Source: Streptomyces puniciscabiei (GTDB taxonomy: Bacteria; Actinomycetota; Actinomycetes; Streptomycetales; Streptomycetaceae). Taken from it: a stretch of DNA of 64,000 nucleotides. Shown here one piece after another: positions 43,160 through 51,399 of this stretch (position 1 is its first letter; every line of letters begins with the position of its first letter). The notes under the pieces are model-generated. The model ran no database searches. It was not told the origin of the DNA and saw only the letters and a program-made list of their open reading frames with translations. The translations under genes and the position numbers were made by a program. The stretch spans positions 310,001 to 374,000 of the forward strand of contig NZ_VFNX01000001.1 in assembly GCF_006715785.1 (NCBI RefSeq), in the 5' to 3' direction.

Positions 43160-43951
43160 GTGAGGTGTTCGAAGTCTCAACCTGCCGGTCCAGGAGCCCT
43201 GTTGGTTCCCTATCCTGCCGCACTCGACCTGCCTCATGCGCTGGTCGAGTGGGTCACGATGCTTATCGTCACCCGCGAGGGTGACCGCCGCTGCAAGCTC
43301 CCGCCGCACCAGCGCGCCCTCGTCGCTCTCGCCTACCTGCGCAAGCACGAGACTCTCGCGCAGATCGCCGCCGGGTTCGGCATATCCGTCGGCACCGCCC
43401 ACGCCTACACCACCGCCGTCGTGCGGCTCCTCGCCGACCGGGCGCCGGGCCTGCTCAAGACCCTGCGCGAGCACGACCCGGACTACGTACTCCTGGACGG
43501 CACCCTCAGCGAGTGCGACCGCCTGGGCGACGGACGCGCCGATTACTCCCACAAGCACCGGCGCCACGGCGTGAACGTGCAGGTCGTCACCGATCCCGTA
43601 GGCCAGCTTCTGTGGATCTCGCCGGCCTTGCCGGGCCGTGCTCACGATCTGACCGCCGCACGCACCCACCGCATCATCCGAATCTGCGAACGCCAGGGCG
43701 TCCCGATCGTCGCCGACCGCGCCTACATCGGCGCCGGCTCCTGGGCCACCACCGCCATCCGCCGCCCGCCCAACGGCGAACTGTCACCGACCGAGCGGAC
43801 GCTGAACCGGGCACTCGCCCAGGCCCGCGCTCCCGTCGAACGAGGTGTCGCCCGCCTGAAGTCCTGGCGGATCTTCCGCCGCAGCCGCTGCAGCCCGAAC
43901 CGCATGACGGACATCGCCGCCGCAGTCCTCACCCTGGAGAGGCAACGTTGA
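43160..43951 (+). CDS. IS5-family transposase
   Basis: A 263-residue DDE transposase. An N-terminal helix-turn-helix (about 50-85, [20 protein letters not shown] then [14 protein letters not shown]) precedes a DDE_Tnp_4 RNase-H-like core. The acidic residues lie in [26 protein letters not shown] and [12 protein letters not shown]. Start taken as GTG at 43160; a later ATG in the EWVTMLIV segment would drop the first strand. The stop codon lies inside the right terminal repeat, as is common for compact IS elements. Confidence 0.9.
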   Translation: MRCSKSQPAGPGALLVPYPAALDLPHALVEWVTMLIVTREGDRRCKLPPHQRALVALAYLRKHETLAQIAAGFGISVGTAHAYTTAVVRLLADRAPGLLKTLREHDPDYVLLDGTLSECDRLGDGRADYSHKHRRHGVNVQVVTDPVGQLLWISPALPGRAHDLTAARTHRIIRICERQGVPIVADRAYIGAGSWATTAIRRPPNGELSPTERTLNRALAQARAPVERGVARLKSWRIFRRSRCSPNRMTDIAAAVLTLERQR

Positions 43952-43959
43952 AAAGGCTC
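43939..43959 (-). repeat. Right terminal inverted repeat of the IS5-family element
   Basis: Reverse complement starts GAGCCTTTTCAACGT. It contains the transposase stop codon and is followed by target copy AGT. Confidence 0.9.
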
Positions 43960-44140
43960 AGTCACCCCCCACCCCGGCGTCCATGTCGGCCGGCAGGTAA
44001 CGCGAGGCGGCCTCCACCGCGATGCCGCCCCTCAGACGGCGTGGAAGCAGGCTGCACTGCAGCGCGAGGGCTATCGCCCCGTCGGATATCTCGCGGGTCT
44101 TCGGCGGCTCAAAGAGTGCGGTTTGGTCAGTGGTCGCCAT
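43960..44140 (-). pseudogene. SpoIIE phosphatase gene, 5' part (split by IS)
   Basis: N-terminal 60 residues of the interrupted phosphatase: ALFEPPKTREISDGAIALAL, then LQCSLLPRRLRGG and SRYLPADMDAGVGG, ending at the IS junction with the first part of GGDWFD. Start chosen at ATG 44140 (an ATG at 44152 is also possible). No sensor domain precedes the phosphatase domain, so the intact protein would be a short two-domain form unless the gene also lost its 5' end. On its own this piece encodes about 60 residues and cannot be functional. Confidence 0.8.
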
Positions 44141-44723
44141 TCCGGTTCCCATCAGGTGCGTAAGTGAGTAGGTGCGAGGAGAAATCCGATCCTCAGGAGG
44201 TCGGGCAGCGTCGCGTGGTGACCCGTGACCTGCCGTGACCAGCCGGTCGGCCGGTGATTCGCCTCGGTCTGCGAGGCCCGCGAGGATCGTCTCCTGTGGC
44301 CCCTGTGCTGACCTGCAATCCAGAGAACCAGCCGAAAAGGCATGTGAGGGCGGTCTAATAGGCCTCCCTCGGGCAAGGCCCACTGACCCAGGTACTGGCA
44401 GACCCCCTTTCCCATCGCCGAGCATTCGGCGCCACCGCCTGAGCGGCCGGCACCCCCGGGAGACTCCTCGACTACCCACTTCTGCAATCACGCATCAGGA
44501 AATTGATGCGATCCGATTCCGTTTTCGTCGAGCTCATCATCAGAAAGCGTATATTTACTCGATGCCACTCGCTGGTCTGGAGATGAGCGGCACGGCTCCC
44601 CATTTGACCTCGCCGCGACTGCTCAAAAGTCTCCTTCTCTCGCCGGCAGTGAGTAGATTATGTGGCCACGTCACTTCACAATGCATCTTGCCGGGATTGC
44701 ACGTGGAGAGCTAGCCTCAAGAT
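44141..44723. other. 583-bp intergenic region between the phosphatase and MmyB-type regulator
   Basis: No credible gene on either strand. The last 200 bases are notably less G/C-rich than the surroundings (for example AAAGCGTATATTTACTCGAT near 44545), typical of a promoter region for the regulator at 44724 or of DNA of separate origin. I see no clear repeat or RNA structure. Confidence 0.5.
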
Positions 44724-45668
44724 ATGTCCAAGTCGTCGTCCGGTTCAGCTGACAACAACAAGGAGCTGAGCGATTTTCTGCGCTCGCGGCGGGCCCGGGT
44801 GACTCCTGAGCAGGCCGGGGTCATGGCGGGGGCGAGTCGCCGCGTTCCAGGGCTCCGCCGCGAGGAAGTCGCGATCTCAGCCGGATTGAGCGTGGACTAC
44901 TACATCCGTCTGGAACGCGGACGGGTGGCCAACGCCTCTGAAGCAGTGTTGGAGGCCGTAGCCCGGGCCCTGTGGCTGGATGACGTCGAGCGTGCCCACC
45001 TGTTCAACCTCGCCAGGCCGCAGTCCGTGGCCAGAGTGAGCAGGCCCGCCGTTCCCCGGCGAGTGCGACCGGGTGCGTACGCGCTGCTTGAGGTTCGTCG
45101 GGATACCCCTGCCATGATTCTGGGCGATCGCCTGGACGTCCTCACCCTCAATCGGATGGCTCGTGCGATGTTTGTCGATTTCGACGCCATGCCGGCTCGC
45201 GAGCGCAACTTGGCGCGATTCATATTTCTCGACCCTGCGGCGCGTGAACTGTTTATCGACTGGGACAATGCCGCTCACATGATCGTCGCAGGTTTGCATC
45301 TCTATGCGGGGCGACATCCGAACGACCCGCAACTCGCCGAGCTGCTTAATCAGCTGTCCGCCGCGGACAGGGACTTTCGCGGGTGGTGGGCTGCTCACGA
45401 TGTGGAGGAGTTCGCCCACGGCACCAGGCATTACCGGCACCCCCTGCTCGGCGAAGTCACCTTGGACTACGAAAACCTCACCTTTCCTGGTGACCCGGGC
45501 CAGTGGCTGTCCGTAAGTACAGCCAAACCCGGCTCGCCGTCTTCCGAAGCCTTGCGGATCCTCGCCGGCTGGATCGGCGACCTGGACACCTCGGCACATG
45601 CAGGTTCGGCAAGTAGTTCCGGACAGCTGTCTGACCGTCAGCTCCAAGTCCGCCATGGAAAGGAGTGA
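44724..45668 (+). CDS. XRE-family regulator with MmyB-like ligand-binding domain
   Basis: A 314-residue transcription factor. The N-terminal helix-turn-helix is about 15-90: LSDFLRSRRARVTPEQAGV, then VPGLRREEVAISAGLSVDYY and RLERGR. The MmyB-like PAS-type domain follows (about 115-290), including MILGDRLDVLTLNRMARAMF and WWAAHDVEEFAHGTRHYRHP. These regulators usually control a neighbouring short-chain dehydrogenase or oxidoreductase, but none is present here, so the partner may have been lost. Codon usage is somewhat less G/C-biased than in its neighbours. Confidence 0.9.
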   Translation: MSKSSSGSADNNKELSDFLRSRRARVTPEQAGVMAGASRRVPGLRREEVAISAGLSVDYYIRLERGRVANASEAVLEAVARALWLDDVERAHLFNLARPQSVARVSRPAVPRRVRPGAYALLEVRRDTPAMILGDRLDVLTLNRMARAMFVDFDAMPARERNLARFIFLDPAARELFIDWDNAAHMIVAGLHLYAGRHPNDPQLAELLNQLSAADRDFRGWWAAHDVEEFAHGTRHYRHPLLGEVTLDYENLTFPGDPGQWLSVSTAKPGSPSSEALRILAGWIGDLDTSAHAGSASSSGQLSDRQLQVRHGKE

Positions 45669-45813
45669 CACCAAGCCTTGCTTGGGGTTGGAGCGGGCTA
45701 TGGCTGCGGTCGGCGCAGCCGCCACCTCCTCCTCGCTCCCCCCCACAATCGGCGTCCAAGGAGCCATCCGATACTCGCTCGCTCCGGCCAGGCGGGCGTC
45801 CTACTCTCAGGCC

Positions 45814-46551
45814 ATGAACAAGCCTCTCGTAGCCATACTCAGTGGAGCAGGGATCTCCACTGATTCCGGGATCCCCGACTATCGCGGTCCGAACGGGTTG
45901 TGGCGTCGGGATCCGGAAGCAGAGAAGCTCGTCACCTACGAGTACTACATGGCGGACCCGGAGATCCGGCGGCGGTCCTGGCAGATGCGGCGCGAGAACC
46001 GCACGCTGAAGGCCGAGCCGAACGCCGCGCACCGGGCCGTCGCCGAGCTCGAGAAGTCCGGCGTCCCGGTGCGGGTCATCACCCAGAACGTGGACGGGCT
46101 GCACCAGATGGCCGGCCTGTCCGCCCGCAAGGTGCTCGAACTGCACGGCAGCGCACGCGGTGTCGTGTGCACCCGGTGCCATGCGCGCGGGCCGATGGAG
46201 GACGCCCTCGCCCGCGTCGAGGCCGGCGAGGAGGACCCCGCGTGCCTGCAATGCGGCGGCATCCTGAAGTCGGCGACCGTGATGTTCGGCGAGCGACTGG
46301 ACCCGGTCGTGCTCGGCGAGGCGGTGTCCATCAGCAAGGCGTGCACCGTTTTCGTCGCCGTCGGCAGCAGCCTGCAGGTACAGCCCGCCGCCGGCCTGGT
46401 CGGCATGGCCGCCGACCACGGCGCCCGCCTGATCATCGTCAACGCCGAGCCGACGCCGTACGACGGACTCGCCGACGAGGTCGTACGCGAGCCGATCGGC
46501 ACCGCGCTGCCCGCGCTGCTGGCCCGCATCCGGGCCCGGTGCGACGCGTAG
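45814..46551 (+). CDS. cobB: NAD-dependent protein deacylase (sirtuin, CobB-like)
   Basis: A 245-residue Sir2-family enzyme removing acyl groups from lysine using NAD. It has GAGISTDSGIPDYRGPNG, the TQNVDGLHQMAG block, the catalytic histidine in LELHGSARG, four zinc cysteines (CTRC and CLQC) and VGSSLQVQPAAGL. The ATG at 45814 is chosen because the Rossmann strand begins there; upstream in-frame sequence is Ser/Ala-rich and not typical. It is 145 bases after the MmyB-type regulator. Streptomyces often has two sirtuins, and I cannot tell which this one is. Confidence 0.93.
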   Translation: MNKPLVAILSGAGISTDSGIPDYRGPNGLWRRDPEAEKLVTYEYYMADPEIRRRSWQMRRENRTLKAEPNAAHRAVAELEKSGVPVRVITQNVDGLHQMAGLSARKVLELHGSARGVVCTRCHARGPMEDALARVEAGEEDPACLQCGGILKSATVMFGERLDPVVLGEAVSISKACTVFVAVGSSLQVQPAAGLVGMAADHGARLIIVNAEPTPYDGLADEVVREPIGTALPALLARIRARCDA

Positions 46552-46564
46552 GGACCCGCCCGTC

Positions 46565-47020
46565 TCAGGAGTCGTCGCGGCCGAGGTGGGCCTCGTGGAA
46601 GTACTCGGACTCGGTCACGACGACGATCGTGCCGAGCGAGCCCGAGAGGAACATCCAGGGCTCCTCGACCGCCCCGCGGACCCGCGCCATCCATCCGTGT
46701 GCGGGAACGCGGCACTCCAGCCAGGGCAGGATCCGCAGATGGCTCGCCACGAAGACACGGTCGGTGACGCCGTGGGCGACGAGCAACTCCTCGATCCAGG
46801 CGTCGAGTCGGGCGGACGGGGTGTCGTCCGGAAGCCTGTCGTACGGCTCCGTGAAGATGTTCCGGGTCCGCCCGACGGCCTCCCCCACCCATTCCGGGAC
46901 CGCGTCGGCGCCCAGGGCGCCTCCGGTGCGCAGCTCGGCGAGGCGCCTCTCGGTCTCTGCCAGAGCGGCCTTCTCCCGGCACTCCCTGAGCCTGTGCTGC
47001 AGTCTGGCTTCGCGTGCCAT
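46565..47020 (-). CDS. Protein of unknown function in the alkylation-repair cluster
   Basis: A 151-residue soluble protein. The N-terminal third is a charged, probably coiled helix (EARLQHRLRECREKAALAET). The rest is mixed, with ARLDAWIEELLVAHGVTDRV and a Trp-rich segment ending SLGTIVVVTESEYF. I do not recognise a family or catalytic motif. It begins two bases after the Ogt gene stop and is therefore likely to be co-transcribed and possibly translationally coupled with the DNA-repair genes. A link to alkylation damage is only by position. Confidence 0.6.
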   Translation of the reverse strand: MAREARLQHRLRECREKAALAETERRLAELRTGGALGADAVPEWVGEAVGRTRNIFTEPYDRLPDDTPSARLDAWIEELLVAHGVTDRVFVASHLRILPWLECRVPAHGWMARVRGAVEEPWMFLSGSLGTIVVVTESEYFHEAHLGRDDS

Positions 47021-47022
47021 GG

Positions 47023-47514
47023 CTAGAACAGGGCGGTCCCCCGTTCGAAGTCCAGCAGGCGGCGTTTGCGGGTCAGGCCGCCGCCGTAGCCGGTGAGGCT
47101 GCCGTCGGAGCCGACCACGCGGTGGCAGGGGACGATGATGCCCACGGGATTGCGGCCGTTGGCGAGGCCGACCGCGCGGGAGGCGTGGGGATTGCCGAGG
47201 GCGTCGGCGAGCTGGCCGTAGGTGCGGGTCTCGCCGTAGGGGATGCGGGTGAGCTGTTCCCAGACGCCGCGCTGGAACGGTGTTCCGCGCAAGGCGAGTT
47301 GGAGGGTGAACCGCCTCAACTCGCCCGCGAAGTAGGACGTCAGCTGTTCCCGCGCCACGGCGAAGGCGGGCAGGCTGTCGTCCCGGGGGCCGAAGTCCTC
47401 CTCGGGTGGCCGGTGCCGCTGGCCGGCCATGTAGAGGCCGCACAGGGTGCCGTCGGCATCGGCGACCAGGGTGAGCGGGCCGTACGGGCTGTCGATCACG
47501 GTGTGGGACGTCAT
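47023..47514 (-). CDS. ogt: Methylated-DNA--protein-cysteine methyltransferase
   Basis: A 163-residue suicide DNA-repair protein that transfers O6-alkyl groups from guanine to its own cysteine. The active-site block is GIIVPCHRVVGSDGSLTGYG with acceptor Cys130. The upstream helix-turn-helix region (QRGVWEQLTRIPYGETRTYG) and asparagine hinge (ANGRNPV) are present. It starts 12 bases after the AdaA-AlkA gene, forming an adaptive-response operon. Confidence 0.95.
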   Translation of the reverse strand: MTSHTVIDSPYGPLTLVADADGTLCGLYMAGQRHRPPEEDFGPRDDSLPAFAVAREQLTSYFAGELRRFTLQLALRGTPFQRGVWEQLTRIPYGETRTYGQLADALGNPHASRAVGLANGRNPVGIIVPCHRVVGSDGSLTGYGGGLTRKRRLLDFERGTALF

Positions 47515-47526
47515 GGGGGAACCTTC

Positions 47527-49005
47527 TTACACGGGCAGGAAGTTGATCGGGTGGCCGTCGGTCGCCCACAGGTACTGCACGGCGTACGCCCGCCAGGGCC
47601 GCCATGCCTCGGCGCGGGCGGTGAGCGCGGCCGGGGTGGAGGGAAGGCCCAGCTCCTGTGCCGCGCGCCGGATGCCGAGGTCGGTGGGGAGGAAGGCGTC
47701 GGGGTCGCCGAGGGCGCGCATGGCGATGACGTCGACCGTCCACGGTCCGAAGCCGGGCAGGGAGAGCAGACGGGCGCGGGCTTCCGCCCAGTCGGACTCG
47801 ACTCCCAAGTGGAGTGTGCCCTCGGCGAGTTCGCGGACCAGGGTGGTGAAGGTGGTGCGCCGGGTGCGCGGCATCGCCAGGGTCTCGGGGTCCACGGCCG
47901 CGAGGGCTTCGGGGGAAGGGAAGAGGTGCGTGAGGCCGCCCTCGGGGTCGTCGAGGGGCTTGCCGTGCGCGGTGACCAGGCGGGCCGCGTGGGTCCGGGC
48001 GGCGGCCGTGGAGACCTGCTGTCCGAGGACGGCGCGGACGGCGAACTCGGCCTCGTCGACCGTGCGCGGCACCCGGCGGCCGGGGGCCTTGTCGACCAGC
48101 GGCGCGAGCAGCGGATCCGTGCGCAGCCGGTCGTCGACGGCGACGGGGTCGGCGTCCAGGTCGAGCATGCGGCGGCAGCGGCTGATCGCCACGGGCAGGT
48201 CGCGCAGATCGCTGAGGGTGAGGCGGCAGGCGATGTGATCGGGGCGGGGCGTGAGGGACACGATCCCGTGACCGTAGGGCAGGCGCAGCGTGCGCCGGTA
48301 CGCGCTGTCGCGCCATTCCTCGACGCCGGGTACGGCGGTGGCGGCGAGGTGGCCGAAGAGGTTGGAGGGGTTCAGCGGGGCACGGAACGGCAGCCGCAGG
48401 CTCAGCACGCCCGGCGTACCGGCCCCGGACCTCGGCGCGCGGGCGCGCAGCTCGCTCGGAGTCAGGGCGAAGACCTCGCGGACGGTGTCGTTGAAGGCGC
48501 GGATGGAGGAGAAGCCGGCCGCGAAGGCGACCTCCGCCATGGGCAGCGCGGTGGTCTCGATGAGCAGCCGCGCGGTCTGGGCGCGCTGGGCGCGGGCGAG
48601 CGCCAGCGGGCCCGCCCCGAGTTCGGCGAGCAGCTGCCGCTCCACCTGACGGGTGCTGTAGCCGAGCCGGCCGGCGAGTCCGGGCACGCCCTCGCGGTCC
48701 ACGACACCGTCGGCGATGAGCCGCATGGCGCGGGCCACCAGGTCGGCGCGCTGGTTCCACTCCGGGGAGCCGGGGCTGGTGTCCGGGCGGCAGCGCTTGC
48801 AGGCCCGGAACCCGGCCTGCTGGCAGGCGGCCGCGCTCGGGTAGAAGGTCATGTTCTCCGGCTTGGGCGGGACGACGGGACAGCTGGGCCGGCAGTAGAT
48901 CCGGGTGGTCAGAACGGCCGTGAAGAACCACCCGTCGAACCGCGCGTCCTTGGACTGCACGGCGCGTACGCAGTGCTCCCGTTCGAGGTGGGCTGCTGTC
49001 TGCAT
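47527..49005 (-). CDS. AdaA-AlkA fusion: methyl-phosphotriester-sensing activator and DNA glycosylase
   Basis: A 492-residue adaptive-response protein. Domain 1 (about 1-80) is the Ada zinc domain with Cys38, Cys42, Cys69 and Cys72 (RIYCRPSCP and CKRC); Cys38 accepts methyl groups from phosphotriesters. Domain 2 (about 85-185) is an AraC-type helix-turn-helix (EVAFAAGFSSIRAFNDTVRE). Domain 3 (about 195-305) is the AlkA N-terminal fold, and domain 4 (about 310-490) the HhH-GPD glycosylase, with LLSLPGFGPWTVDVIAMRAL and an aspartate in FLPTDLGIR. It senses damage, activates its own operon and excises alkylated bases. Start at ATG 49005, where the Ada domain begins. Confidence 0.93.
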   Translation of the reverse strand: MQTAAHLEREHCVRAVQSKDARFDGWFFTAVLTTRIYCRPSCPVVPPKPENMTFYPSAAACQQAGFRACKRCRPDTSPGSPEWNQRADLVARAMRLIADGVVDREGVPGLAGRLGYSTRQVERQLLAELGAGPLALARAQRAQTARLLIETTALPMAEVAFAAGFSSIRAFNDTVREVFALTPSELRARAPRSGAGTPGVLSLRLPFRAPLNPSNLFGHLAATAVPGVEEWRDSAYRRTLRLPYGHGIVSLTPRPDHIACRLTLSDLRDLPVAISRCRRMLDLDADPVAVDDRLRTDPLLAPLVDKAPGRRVPRTVDEAEFAVRAVLGQQVSTAAARTHAARLVTAHGKPLDDPEGGLTHLFPSPEALAAVDPETLAMPRTRRTTFTTLVRELAEGTLHLGVESDWAEARARLLSLPGFGPWTVDVIAMRALGDPDAFLPTDLGIRRAAQELGLPSTPAALTARAEAWRPWRAYAVQYLWATDGHPINFLPV

Positions 49006-49076
49006 GCGTCCAGCATCGGCCACCCGCGGCCTGCATCGCTGGCGGAAATCCGACACCAGCGTCGGCCTGCCTGCTT

Positions 49077-49955
49077 CTACGGGACTTGGGGTACGGCCTG
49101 CCGGAACCCCGCGATCCACTCGGCGGTGCGGCGCAGCCCGCCGAACGTGTAGAAGTGCACCTTCACCACGCCGTGCCGCTCCGGGTCGTAGCGGTGGGCG
49201 AGCGCGTGCAGGAAGCGGTCCGGGCCGGTCGTACCCATGAGGTTGGTCAGCGAGAAGCCGTACTTGCGGGCGACGGAGGCGCTGGTGGCGACCCCGAACC
49301 GGGTGGCGTGGCCGAGCAGCCGGCGTACGCCCGCCGGGCCGGGCACGCCGATGCGCACGGGCAGGTGCACGCCCCGGGCGCGGGCGGCCTCCAGCCAGGT
49401 GAGGACGGGGTCGACGTCGAAGCCGAACTGGGTGATGACATCGCCGGCGAACCGGTGCGCGCCGAGGGCCGCGGTCTTGTCGGTGAGCGCGGTCCACAGG
49501 GTGCCGTCGGCTATCGCGGGGTGGCCCTCCGGGTAGCCGCAGATGCCGACGTGCCGGACGCCGTGGCGCTGGAGCAGGCCGGTGCGCAGGACGGCGAGGG
49601 CGTCCGCGTAGGGGCCCTCGGGGCGGGCGGGGTCGCCGCCGACGACGAGGACGTTCTCGGCGGTGCCGTCCTCGGCCAGCCCGGACAGGAACTCCTCGAG
49701 AGCGGCCCGGGAGGGCAGGCGGCGGGCCGAGATGTGGGGCACGGGGACGAAACCGAGCCGTTTGACCGCGCGGGCGGCCGCCAGCCGCATGCCGAGGTCC
49801 TCCCCGGCGAGGAAGGTGATGTTGATCCGGGTGCCCTGCGGGATGCTGTCCTGTGCCTCCTCCAGCCGGGGCACGTCCTTGCCGGTCATCTCCAGCGAGA
49901 AGTCATCCAGCAGCGCGGCACCGACCGCCGGGGTGACGGTGAGAGCGGGGTTCAT
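49077..49955 (-). CDS. metF: Methylenetetrahydrofolate reductase-like protein
   Basis: A 292-residue TIM-barrel flavoprotein of the MetF family, expected to reduce 5,10-methylene-tetrahydrofolate. It has FSLEMTGKDVPRLEEAQ in place of the usual SFEFFPP start, so it belongs to a divergent branch. VVGGDPARPEGPYADAL and ICGYPEGHPAI are family motifs, and the late segment FYTFGGLRRTAEWI replaces the canonical end. The altered N-terminus leaves room for another folate- or methyl-transfer role. AGGAG precedes the ATG. It lies 71 bases upstream of the AdaA-AlkA gene on the same strand. Confidence 0.82.
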   Translation of the reverse strand: MNPALTVTPAVGAALLDDFSLEMTGKDVPRLEEAQDSIPQGTRINITFLAGEDLGMRLAAARAVKRLGFVPVPHISARRLPSRAALEEFLSGLAEDGTAENVLVVGGDPARPEGPYADALAVLRTGLLQRHGVRHVGICGYPEGHPAIADGTLWTALTDKTAALGAHRFAGDVITQFGFDVDPVLTWLEAARARGVHLPVRIGVPGPAGVRRLLGHATRFGVATSASVARKYGFSLTNLMGTTGPDRFLHALAHRYDPERHGVVKVHFYTFGGLRRTAEWIAGFRQAVPQVP

Positions 49956-50061
49956 CGTGCTCCTGGTTTCTCCTGGTACGGCGGCGTCGGGGCCCCGGCC
50001 GATGATGTCACGCGCAGGCGGCGGGGCCTCGGCCGGGGCGGCCGGGTCGGGTGCGCCGTAG

Positions 50062-50590
50062 GTGCCGGATGCCTCCGCCGACCCGCTCGAGGTGCATCTC
50101 GTACGGCAGTCGGAGACGCCCGCCGGGGTCACCTTCGCCGCCGACCGCGGCGCCGGGGAGGTCACCGCCCTGCTGCGCGCCGCGCACGAGGCGGGCGATC
50201 CCGAGGGACTGCTCGCCCAGCGGCTGTACCCGGTGCTGGACGCGGACGGCGAGCTGACCGGTGTCGTCACCTGCGGCATGCCGGTCCACGCCGATCCCGC
50301 CGACGCCATCCCGCTCGGGGAGCCGGCCCGGCCGGCGGTCACCGCGCACCCCGACGAGACCCTGCGGGCGCTCGCCAACCGCATGGCCCAGCACCAGGTC
50401 ACGCGACTGCTGGTGGTCACCCGGGAGCCCCGCCCCCGCGTCGGGGGCATCATCAGCCTGCGCCATCTGCTGACCGCCCGCCGCATCGACCTGCACGAGG
50501 AGCACCACGCGGAACGCTTCCCGACCCTGCGGGCCCGGCGCGCCACGGCCCCCGGCGACGAGCTGACGAGCCGCGGCGGCCAGCGGGTTA
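50062..50590 (+). pseudogene. CBS-domain fragment, probably the tail of a membrane transport protein
   Basis: The frame encodes about 150 good residues with two CBS-like half-modules: DPEGLLAQRLYPVLDADGEL then TGVVTCGMPV, and AHPDETLRALANRMAQHQV then TRLLVVTREPRPRVGG and IISLRHLL. The closing segment LTARRIDLHEEHHAERFP resembles the cytosolic C-terminus of ClC-type chloride channels. The membrane domain is missing, and no proper stop follows before the sequence becomes non-coding at about 50590. The gene is truncated at both ends; the ATG at 50062 has only a weak ribosome site. A small stand-alone CBS protein is the alternative. Confidence 0.5.
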
Positions 50591-50634
50591 TGGACCGGTC
50601 ATACGCACCGGCTTTGGCCCTGGTGACCGGACCA
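50591..50634 (+). promoter_or_regulatory. Inverted repeat upstream of the B3/4-MocR pair
   Basis: TGGACCGGTCA (50591-50601) and TGACCGGACCA (50624-50634) are reverse complements at 10 of 11 positions. They are 33 bp apart centre to centre, in the promoter region of the gene at 50681. MocR-type regulators use spaced half-sites, and one is encoded two genes down, so this is its candidate operator. Confidence 0.45.
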
Positions 50635-50680
50635 CCGCACCGGCATGGTGGTGTTCCCGAACCCGAGGAGGTCCCTGACC

Positions 50681-51382
50681 ATGCGATTCCGGCACGCGGA
50701 CACCATCTGGGCCACGTTTCCCGAACTGGCCTCCGGCGCGCTGTACGCCGACGGCGTCGGCGCCGGTGCGGACACCGCGCCGCGCGCCGCCGGGTACACC
50801 GCCCGCGCCCTGGACCGGCTGGCCGGCGCCACCGAGGGTGAGTTCCCCGAGGTGCTGGCCTGGCGGCGGACGTTCAGCCGGACGGGGGTGAAGCCGACAC
50901 AGTACCGGTGCGCCTCCGAGTCGCTGCTGCGGCGGCTGCGGAAGGAGGGGACGCTGCCGCGCATCCACCCGCTGGTCGACCTGTGCAACGCGCTGTCGGT
51001 GGCGTACGCGGTCCCGGTGGCGGTCCTCGACGTGGACCGGATCACCTGGCCGCTGCTGGAGGTGCGGCCGGCCCTCGGCGACGAGACGTACACCGCGTTC
51101 GGCGGTGGCGTCGAGCATCCCGCGCCCGGTGAGGTGACCTTCGCCGACTCCGCGGGTCGCGCGCACGCCCGGCGCTGGAGCCACCGGCAGAGCGGCCACT
51201 CGGCGGTCGGCGAGCACACCCGCCGGGTGCTGGTGGTCGCGGAGGCCATGCACGACGGCGGCGCGGAAAGCGTGCCCGAGCTTGTGAAGACGCTCGAGGA
51301 GGAGGTGGCGGCGCACTGGGGCGCCGCCACGGAGAGCGCCGTGCTCACCCGGGCCGCGCCGGACTTCGTCTTCGACGGCTGA
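50681..51382 (+). CDS. B3/4 domain protein (tRNA-synthetase-editing-like)
   Basis: A 233-residue protein with the B3/B4 domain also found in the phenylalanyl-tRNA synthetase beta chain, where it carries the editing site. Motifs are GVKPTQYRCASESLLRRLR, PRIHPLVDLCNALSVAYAVP, LDVDRITWPLLEVR and the SGHSAVGEHTRRVLVVAEAM end. Free-standing versions may hydrolyse mischarged tRNA or bind amino acids. A strong GAGGAGG before ATG 50681 fixes the start. The MocR-type gene follows 17 bases downstream, so they probably form an operon. Confidence 0.85.
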   Translation: MRFRHADTIWATFPELASGALYADGVGAGADTAPRAAGYTARALDRLAGATEGEFPEVLAWRRTFSRTGVKPTQYRCASESLLRRLRKEGTLPRIHPLVDLCNALSVAYAVPVAVLDVDRITWPLLEVRPALGDETYTAFGGGVEHPAPGEVTFADSAGRAHARRWSHRQSGHSAVGEHTRRVLVVAEAMHDGGAESVPELVKTLEEEVAAHWGAATESAVLTRAAPDFVFDG

Positions 51383-51399
51383 AACCGGCGCATGACAGC

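Larger units (their letters stand above)
43086..43959 (+). mobile_element. IS5-family insertion sequence (874 bp, ISL2-like)
   Basis: Complete element with 21-bp imperfect terminal inverted repeats (18 of 21 matching, starting GAGCCTTTTCA) and one transposase gene. It is flanked by the 3-bp direct repeat AGT at 43083-43085 and 43960-43962. A 3-bp A-N-T duplication and a single-ORF DDE transposase fit the ISL2 group of IS5. It lies inside a SpoIIE phosphatase gene, in the opposite orientation. Both ends and the coding frame are intact, which suggests a recent insertion. Confidence 0.93.

Noticed and set aside
44235..44714. Plus-strand 159-codon frame upstream of the MmyB-type regulator
   Set aside because: No codon-position bias, no ribosome site and Ser/Arg/Pro-rich composition in an AT-richer promoter-like region.
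46565..49036. 823-codon minus-strand frame ending with the unknown 151-residue protein
   Set aside because: Only the last about 150 codons look like protein; the rest is out of frame with AdaA-AlkA and Ogt, which are clearly real. The start was moved to 47020.
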